Source: Cynocephalus volans (Eukaryota; Chordata; Mammalia; Dermoptera; Cynocephalidae). From it: a stretch of 64,000 bases of DNA. A program made the translations under genes and the position numbers. Each line of letters starts with the position of its first letter. The stretch's first letter is position 1. The DNA is taken from assembly GCF_027409185.1 (NCBI RefSeq), contig NC_084468.1, positions 48,547,001 to 48,611,000 on the forward strand, in the 5' to 3' direction. The notes under the pieces are model-generated. The model did no database searches and was not told the origin of the DNA. It saw nothing but the letters and a program-made list of their open reading frames with translations. This document shows, one piece after another, positions 57,574 through 64,000 of the stretch.

Positions 57574-57991
57574 TGATGGAGTTTGGATGTGTTGTCCCCT
57601 CTAAAACTCATGTGGAAATTTGATCTCCAATGTGGCAGTGTTGGAAACTGATTGAATCATGGGGGTTTATCCCTCATGAATGGATTAATGCTCTCCCTGG
57701 GGGAGGAGAGGTAGTGAGTGAGTTCTCACTCTATTAGTTCCCATGAAAGCAGATTGTTTAAAGGACCCTGGCACCTCCTCTCTCTCTCTGTTTCTCTCTC
57801 TTACTTCCTCTCTCCATGTGATCTGCTTGTACCCACTGGCTGCCTGCCACTTTTCTGCCATGAGTAGAAACAGCCTGAGGCCCGTGCCAGATGCAACTGT
57901 CCCAGAATCATAAGACAAATAAACTTCTCTTCTTTATAAATCACTCAGTCTCAGATATTGCTGTTATAGCAACACAAAGCAGACTAAAACA
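57574..57991 (+). repeat. 3' LTR of MaLR provirus
   Basis: TGATGGAGTTTGGATGTG to AGCAGACTAAAACA, with intact TG/CA ends. Confidence 0.88.
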
Positions 57992-59083
57992 CACGGTGTA
58001 TAATTTTTTTATGTGTTGCTGTAATCTGGTTGTTAATATTGTGTTGAGGATTTTTGCATCTATATTCATCAGTGATATTGGCCTGTAGTTTTCTTAGTTT
58101 GTTGTTTCTTTATTTGGTTTTGGTATCAGGGTAATGCTGGGCTTACAGAATGAGTTTGGGAGAACGGCTTCTGTTTCAACTTTTTGTAATAGTTTAAGAG
58201 AATTAGTATTAATTCCTCTTTAAAAGTCTGGTAGAATTCAGCAGTAAAGCTATCCAGTCCTGGGCTTTTCCTCGTTGGAAGATTGCTGATTATTGTTTCA
58301 ATATCATTGCTTGTTATTGGTCTGTTCAGGTTCTCTATTTCTTCTTGGTTCAGTCTTGGTAGTTTGTATGGGTCCAAAAATTTATCCATTTTTTCCAGGT
58401 TTTTATATTTGTTTGTGTACAGTTGTTTAAAATAATCTCTAATGATTGTTTGTATTTCTGTGGTATCAGTTGTAATGCCTCTCTTTCATTTCTGGTTTTT
58501 GCCATTTGGGTCTTCTCCTTTTTTTTTTTTTTTTTTTTTTTGCTAACCTAGAAAATGGTTTGTTTATTTTACTTATCTTCTCAAAAAACCAACTTTTTTT
58601 TTCAAAGATCTTTTGTGTCATTTTTTGGGTCTTTGTTTCATTTTCATTTAGTTCTGACCGATTATAATTATTTCTTTCCATCTACTACTTTTAGAATTGG
58701 ATTGTTGTTGTTTCTCTAGTTCTTTGAGGCACAGTGTTAGGACATGTATTTGAAGTCTTTCCATTCTTTGGATGTAAGCATTAATTGCAATAAACTTCCC
58801 TCTTAATATTGCTTTTGCAGTATCCCACAGATTTTAGTGTGATGTACCTTAGTTTTTGTTAGTTTCAAGAATTTTTTTTTCTTCCAAATTTTATTTTATT
58901 TTGTCAATATACAATGTGGTTGATTATTGTGGCCAATTACTGAAACCTCCCTCCCTCCTCCCTCTCCCCACTCCCTCCCAACAATGTCCTTTCTGTATGC
59001 TTCTTGTATCAACTTCAAGGAATTGTAATTGTTATGTCTTCTTCCCTACCCAACCGGGTGTTTGTGTATTTATTTATTTATTT

Positions 59084-60116
59084 TTAGCTCCCACAAATAA
59101 GTGAGAACATGTGATATTTCTCTTTCTGTGCCTGACTTGTTTCGCTTAATATACTTCTTTCTGGGTCCATCCATGCCATTGCAAATGACAGTATTTCATT
59201 CTTTTTTATAGCAGAGTAGTATCCTGCTACTTTGCTGAAATCATTTATCAACTCCAAGAGTTTTTTTGTAGAGGCTTTAGGCTGTTTGATATATAGGATC
59301 ATGTCATCTGCAAAGAGGGATAGTTTGACTTCATCTTTTCCAATCTTGATGCCCTTTATTTCCTTCTCTTCTCTGATTACTTTGGCTAGTAGTTGAACAC
59401 TATGTTGAAGAGGAGTGGTGAGAGTGGGCATCCTTGTCTAGTTCCTGTTCTTAAAGGAAAAGCTTGCAGCTTTTCCCCATTCAAGGTGATACGGGCAGTG
59501 GGTTTATCATATATGGCTTTAATTATGTTGAGGTATTTTCCATGTATACCTAACTTGTAGAGAGTCTTTGTCATGAATTAGTGTTGAATTTTATCAAATG
59601 CTTTTTCAGCATCTATAGAGATGATCATATGATCCTTGGGTTTGATTTTATTGATATGGTGTATCACATTTATTGATTTGCATACGTTGAACCAACCTTG
59701 CATCCCTGGGATGAATCCCATGATTGTGGTGTATAATTTTGCATATGTGTTGCTGGATTCTGTTAGCTAGTATTTTATTGAGGATTTTCACGTCTATATT
59801 CATCAAGGATATTGGACTGTAGTTTTCTTTTTTAGTTGTATCTTTACCTGGTTTTGGTATCAGGATGATTTTTGCTTCATAGAATGAGTTTGGGAGAATT
59901 GTCTCTGTTTCAATCCTTTGGAATAGTTTGTAGAGAATTGGTGTCAATTCCTCTTTGAATGTTTGGTAGAATTATGCGGTGAATCCATCTGGTCCTGGGC
60001 TTTTCTTTGTTGGGAGCCTTCTGATAACAGCTTCAGTCTCTTTTATTGTTATTGCTATGTTCAGATTTTCTACATCTTCTTGGCTCAGTTTTGCACAGGG
60101 GCCATGCTAATCTTCC

Positions 60117-60149
<33 letters not shown>

Positions 60150-61481
60150 AAAGTGAGCATTTGGCTCAGTTTTGGTAGCTTGTGTGTGTCCAGAAATTTA
60201 TCAGTTTCCTCCAGATTTTCAAATTTGTTGTCATATAGTTGTTTATAGTAGTCTCAAATGATTCCTTGTATTTCAGATGTATCAGTTGTAATATCACCTT
60301 TTTCATTTCTAATTTTTGTTATTTGGATCTTCTCTCTTCTTTTTTTAGTTAGCCATGCTAATGGTTTGTCAATTTTATTTATCTTTTCAAAAAACTAACT
60401 TTTTGATTCATTGATCTTTTGTGTTGTTTCTTGGGTTTCAATTTCATTAAGTTCTGCTCTGATTTTAATGATCTATTTCCGTCTGCTAACTTTGGGTTTG
60501 GATTGTTCTTGTTTTTCTAGTTCTTTAAGGTGAAATGTTAGATTGCTCACTTGCCATCTTTCCATTCTTCTGAAGTAAGAATTTAATGTGATAAATTTCC
60601 CCCTTAGTACTGCTTTTGCAGTATCCCACAGGTTTTAGTATGATGTATCATTATTTTCTTTAGTTTCAATAAATTTTTTGATTTCCTGTTTGATTTCTTC
60701 TTGGACCCATATGTCATTTAGTAGAATGCTGTTTAATTTCCATGTGTTTGTATAGTTTACAGAATTTTGTTTGCTATTGATTTCTAATTTTAATCCATTT
60801 TGGTCTGAAAAAATTCATGGGATAATTCCAATTTTTTTGAATTTGTTGAGACTTGATTTGTGACCTAGCGTGTGATCTATCCTGGAGAATGATCCATGTG
60901 CTGATGAGAAGAATGAATATTCTGAGGTTGTTGGTTGTTCTGTAGATATCTGCCAAGTCCAATTGGTCTAGAATGTTATTTAGATCTTTGGTTTCTCTGC
61001 TGATTCTTTGCCTAGATGATCTGTCCAATATTGACAGTGGGGTGTGCAGGTCCCCTGCTATTATGGTATTAGTGTTTCCTTCTTTTGGTCTAATAGAGTT
61101 TGTTTTATAAATCTGGCTGTTCCAACATTGGGTGAATATATATTTATGATTGTTATGTCTTATTGATGGATCAATCCTTTTATCATTATGTAGTGGCCCT
61201 CATTATCTCTTTGTATGGCTTTTAGTTTAAAGTCTATTTTATCAGATATAAGAATAGCTACTCCAGCTCGTTTTTCATTTCTGTTTGCATGGTAAATTTT
61301 TTTTCCATCCTTTTACTCTTAGTCTATGTGAGTCTTTATGGGTGAGGTGGGTCTCTTGAAGGCAGCATATAGTTGGGTCCTCCTTTTTGATCCAGTCAGC
61401 CAGTCTGTGTCTTTTGATTGGGGATTTTAATCCTTTTACAGTAAGAGTTGTTACTGAAAAATATTGATTTACTCCCAGCAT
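59084..61481 (-). pseudogene. degraded L1 ORF2 of copy B
   Basis: The start is recognisable (MLGVNQYFSVTTLTVKGLK at 61,481), but the catalytic N14 is replaced by T. Frameshifts and stops follow. The reverse transcriptase FADD is intact near 59,300. Immediately after [10 protein letters not shown] (human-like residue ~730) the frame jumps to [10 protein letters not shown] (residue ~1231) and ends FSLICGS. The fusion is in frame, but the protein would lack the thumb and Cys-rich regions. Confidence 0.85.
60080..60173 (-). pseudogene. U6 snRNA retropseudogene, 3'-truncated and tailless
   Basis: The minus strand of 60160-60093 matches U6 snRNA nucleotides 1-68 with about five differences, three of them CpG-type changes. 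It stops at CCCCTGTGC and has no poly(A). TTGGCTCAGTTTT flanks it at 60080-60092 and 60161-60173, a perfect 13-bp duplication of L1 sequence. It is thus an independent insertion into L1 copy B, not an L1 5' chimera. The upstream U6 promoter elements are absent, so expression is unlikely. Confidence 0.9.
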
Positions 61482-61668
61482 TTTATTGGTTTTTGTTTGG
61501 ATGTCTTAGGTGTCTTTTGTTCCTTTCTTTCTGATTTACTGTTTGTTTTCTGTATTTGTTGGCTCCTTGGTTTGTAGATAAACTTTTTTTTTTGTCTTCT
61601 CTTCATTGTTGCCATTTTAATTTTACTAGTGGGTTTTGATTTTTCTTGGGTTTTTATGGAAGTGGTAG

Positions 61669-62648
61669 TTATTTTTCAGGTACCAAACCCAGTACTCCCT
61701 TGAAAATTTCTTGAAAGGGTGGTTGTGTGGTAGTGAACTCCTGCAGTTTTTGTTTGTCTGAGAAATATACTATTTGCCCTTCATTTTGGAAGGATAGCCT
61801 TGTAGGGTAGAGTATTCTTAGCTGGCAATCTCTGTCTTTAAGTATTTTGAATATATCCTCCCATTCCTTTCTGGCTTTTAGGGTTTGTGATGAAAAGTCT
61901 GATGTTAGTCTGATTGGGGCTCCCTTATAAGTGATTTGATGTTTCTCTCTTGCAGCTTTTAAGATTCTGTCTTCGTCTTTGAGTTTTGCCAATTTGACTA
62001 TAACATATCTTGGAGAAGACCTTTTTGGGTTGAATATGTTTGGGGATCTTTGAGCTTCCTGAATCTGAAGATTTGTGTCTTTTCCTATACTTGGGAAGTT
62101 TTCTGTTACTATTTTGTTGAATATGTTTTCAATGCAATCTCCTTTTTCCTCCCCTTCGGGAATACCCATGACTCCGATATTTGAGCACTTATGGTTGTCT
62201 GATATCTCTCTTAGATTTTCTTCAATGTTTTTAATTCTTTTTTCTATTTTTTTTTGTCTGCCTGTGTTATTTCAAACAACCCATCTTCAAGGTCAGAAGT
62301 TCTCTCTTCTGCTTCTGCAAGCCTGCTGGTTAAACTCTCTGTTGTGTTTTTTATTTGGTTGAATGAAGTTTTCAGCTCAGCAAGCTCTGCTACATTCTTT
62401 TTCAGGGCATCGATTTCCTTGTACATTTCTTCTTTCAGATCCTGTATATTCCTCATTTCATCATGTTGTCTAGCTGGGTTTTCTTGTATCTCATTTAGTT
62501 TCCCTAGAATTATCACTCGAAATTTCTTGTCAGACATTTCAAGGGCTTCTTATTCTACATGACCTAGAGCTTGAGAGTTATTACCCTTTGGTGGTGTACT
62601 TTCTTGATTTTTCATATTTCTGGTATCTTTCTTTTGATGTTTAGTCAT
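61669..62648 (-). pseudogene. degraded L1 ORF1 of copy B
   Basis: It begins MTKHQKKDTRNMKNQESTPP at 62,648, hits a stop soon after residue 30, and continues in other frames through the coiled coil (62,537-62,244) and the RRM/C-terminal domains (62,169-61,669, ending GLVPEK). At least two frame breaks. Confidence 0.85.
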
Positions 62649-62985
62649 TGTGGCAGGGGATTTCATGGTCCACTGGTTTGACACTATTGTCTGGCTAGGA
62701 TGCTGCTGGGGCTTCCAATATGGTACAGTTGCCTCAGTGTCTGCTTGGTTGCCCACTAGTACCTTGGGCGTGTGGTCACCTTAGGTCTTGGGTATTGCCA
62801 CGGAGGTGTCTCTCTGGTCAGCATGCATTTGGCCAGGCTGGGGATGGAGTTGAATGGCAGTGGCGAGGCCTACCTGCTGGGTCACGCAGGGTGTGTGGTC
62901 TCCACGGAACTTCCACTTCTCTGGCTGGGCGCCTCTTTGATACACGTGCACTTGGCTGGGCTAGGGTGGAGTCCTGGCTCTATTT

Positions 62986-63165
62986 TAGATGATCTCTGAG
63001 GTTACAACAAACTGTGGCCACCTTAGAAGACTGAAGGAAGCCTCAGTTCATCTCAACATGCAAGGCGCTTGCATGTCAGCTCTTCCAAAGTCTTCTGTCC
63101 TCCATTTAGATACTGTAATACAATAGTTTACTAATATAATCCCTCTAGGTTATAACTAATAGGAG
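62986..63165. other. unassigned filler between L1 fragments
   Basis: No L1 similarity recognised. It separates the 5' end of copy B from an antisense endonuclease scrap. Confidence 0.4.
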
Positions 63166-63249
63166 TGACTACTATCTCTTTTTTTAGGTCTAAGAGTGTT
63201 TGTCTTACAAAGCTGGGTGCTCCAGTGTTGGGTGCATATATTTATGACA
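63166..63249 (-). mobile_element. antisense L1 endonuclease scrap
   Basis: The minus strand of 63,249-63,166 corresponds to ORF2 residues about 113-135 (around the YAPN motif). It is either the displaced 5' part of copy A or the inverted 5' segment of the sense L1 that begins at the next base. Confidence 0.7.
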
Positions 63250-64000
63250 AACCTATTGTTACCAAAAGAGCATGGTACTGGCATAAAAACAGACAATCAG
63301 ATCAGTGGAACAGAATAGAAAACCCAGGATCATCCCATATACAGCCAACTGATCTTTGACAAAGGCAACAAAGACTCCCTTTTTAATAAATGGTGCTGGA
63401 AATATTGGACATCCATATGCAGAAGGATGAAACTGGACCTGTACCTCTCACTATATGCCAAAATCAACTCAAAATTTTATAAAAACTTAAATATAAGAGC
63501 CCAAACCACAAAATTAGTTAAGGAAAACATAGGGGAAACACTTCAGGAAGTAGGACTGGTCAAAGACTTTATGAATAAGACCTCAAAAGCACAAGCATCA
63601 AAAGAAAATAATAAACAAATAGGATTATATCAAACTAGAACACTTCTGCACAGCAAAGGAAACATCAACAGAGTAGAAAGATGATGCACAGAATGGGAGA
63701 AAATATTTGCACACTACACATCTGACAAGTGATTATTATACAGAATATACAAAGAACTCAAGCAACTACACAGTAAAAAAACAAATAATCCAATCTAAAA
63801 ATGGGCAAAGCAGATGAATAGACATTTTTTAAAGGAAGACATACAGCTGGCCAACAGGTACATGAAAAAATGCTCAACATCACTAATCATCAGGGAAATG
63901 CGAATCAAAACCATATTGAGATATCATTTCACCCCAGTTATTCTGGCCATTATCAAGAAGACTGAGAATAACAAATGCTGGTGAGGACGCAGGGTAACGG
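63250..64000 (+). mobile_element. sense L1 ORF2 fragment, inverted duplicate of copy A, runs off the window
   Basis: It matches ORF2 from about residue 882 onward. Bases 63,385-64,000 equal the reverse complement of 53,828-54,443 at every position I compared (616 bp), including shared stops and the 85-codon frame at 63,427. Bases 63,295-63,371 are also identical to copy A, but a patch at 63,372-63,384 carries a deletion of about 17 bp and substitutions. The element continues past the right edge. Confidence 0.9.

Larger units (their letters stand above)
55548..57996 (+). mobile_element. complete MaLR provirus (MST/THE1-like) inside L1 copy A
   Basis: LTRs lie at 55553-55965 and 57574-57991, with 1.6 kb between. 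Flanking 5-mers CACAG (55548-55552) and CACGG (57992-57996) differ at one base and look like the original duplication. Just inside the 5' LTR is TTGGTACTGAGG, the likely tRNA primer site; a G-rich polypurine tract (about 57,556-57,573) precedes the 3' LTR. The internal region has a broken gag-like frame (56,154-56,522; motif AEEISKQQSIK shared with the provirus at 14,805) and a 17-bp tandem triplication at 57,050-57,100. No pol or env. By eye the LTRs differ at roughly 8-10% of positions, so this is an old insertion. Confidence 0.9.
52966..58871 (-). mobile_element. old antisense L1 (copy A), interrupted by a SINE and a MaLR provirus
   Basis: Read on the minus strand, ORF2 remnants run from about residue 283 (58,860) to residue 565 (57,997), then resume after the provirus (55,552) down to the 3' end near 53,000. 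The reverse transcriptase motif is damaged (FADS instead of FADD, about 55,165-55,175) and stops are frequent. A 95-bp (TTCC)n lies in its 3'UTR. A SINE (53,430-53,581) and a MaLR provirus (55,553-57,991) were inserted later, and a younger L1 (copy B) abuts it at 58,872. Part of it (53,828-54,443) is repeated in inverse orientation at 63,385-64,000. Confidence 0.85.
58872..62985 (-). mobile_element. younger defective antisense L1 (copy B)
   Basis: A T-rich tail at 58,872 leads into a 3'UTR like that of the intact L1 (TTTTGTCAATATACAATGTG, then a C-rich tract). Next come ORF2 (to 61,481), ORF1 (to 62,648) and part of a 5'UTR ending near 62,985. ORF2 has lost about 500 codons in frame (junction 59,219-59,222) and carries a U6 snRNA fragment at 60,093-60,160. 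The target duplication expected next to the tail (AGTTTCAAGAA) is not visible at the far end, so the 5' junction is truncated or rearranged. Confidence 0.85.

Noticed and set aside
60093..60160. Functional U6 snRNA gene
   Set aside because: Only nucleotides 1-68 are present, with substitutions, no terminator and no upstream Pol III promoter.
1..64000. CRISPR array, bacterial operons or a host multi-exon gene
   Set aside because: No spaced short direct repeats, no compact gene packing, and no set of splice-bounded coding exons could be identified. All substantial frames trace to transposons or simple repeats.

Overview
This window is vertebrate, almost certainly mammalian, nuclear DNA with no host protein-coding gene that I can support. 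It is AT-rich, poor in CpG outside young insertions, and packed with nested retrotransposons. Ancient mammalian repeats (MIR, L2, MaLR LTRs, Tigger and Charlie-like DNA transposons) identify a placental mammal. Two tRNA-derived SINE types, with GC-rich bodies and B-boxes of the form GGTTCGGATCC or tRNA-Ile-like arms, match what I remember of the dermopteran CYN SINEs. My best guess is therefore a colugo (flying lemur); this is inference from memory, not a database match.

Region by region: 1-6.6 kb holds MIR, L2 and LTR relics, three GC-rich SINEs, one older tRNA-Ile-like SINE and two mariner-type MITEs. One MITE contains a SINE and an L1 3' end, a three-level nest. 6.9-9.1 kb is an MLT1-type MaLR provirus. 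9.1-14.3 kb is mostly unassigned, with a solo LTR and a (TG)n tract. 14.3-17.1 kb holds an MLT1 solo LTR and an antisense MaLR provirus with an ACCTC target duplication. 17-34 kb is mainly unassigned sequence with scattered L2, MIR, L1, hAT and LTR pieces, a Tigger element (25.2-26.1 kb) and a CpG-bearing LTR that looks like a class I ERV (32.2-32.9 kb).

The main feature is a full-length, young L1 at 34,898-41,666. It has a 1.5-kb CpG-rich 5'UTR with a YY1-like site at its start, an uninterrupted ORF1 (326 aa), an uninterrupted ORF2 (1275 aa) with every catalytic landmark at the same residue number as in human L1, a G-rich 3'UTR, a poly(A) tail and a perfect 15-bp target duplication. It split an older solo LTR whose own 5-bp duplication is now 7.2 kb apart. 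The two ORFs would work together as the L1 RNP (RNA-binding chaperone plus endonuclease/reverse transcriptase), and they are the only credible coding sequences here. The same machinery plausibly mobilised the SINEs and the U6 fragment.

41.8-52.9 kb returns to old repeats (two more MaLR LTRs inside an L1M fragment, L2, MIR, hAT, a third MITE). 52.9-64 kb is a pile of dead antisense L1s. The older copy (A) carries a SINE and a complete MaLR provirus. A younger copy (B) has an in-frame internal deletion and a tailless U6 retropseudogene with a 13-bp duplication. At the right edge an oppositely oriented L1 piece is identical over at least 616 bp to the reverse complement of part of copy A, although the MaLR provirus inside A shows A is old. 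That points to recent inverted duplication, gene conversion or an assembly error, and is the most unusual structure in the window.
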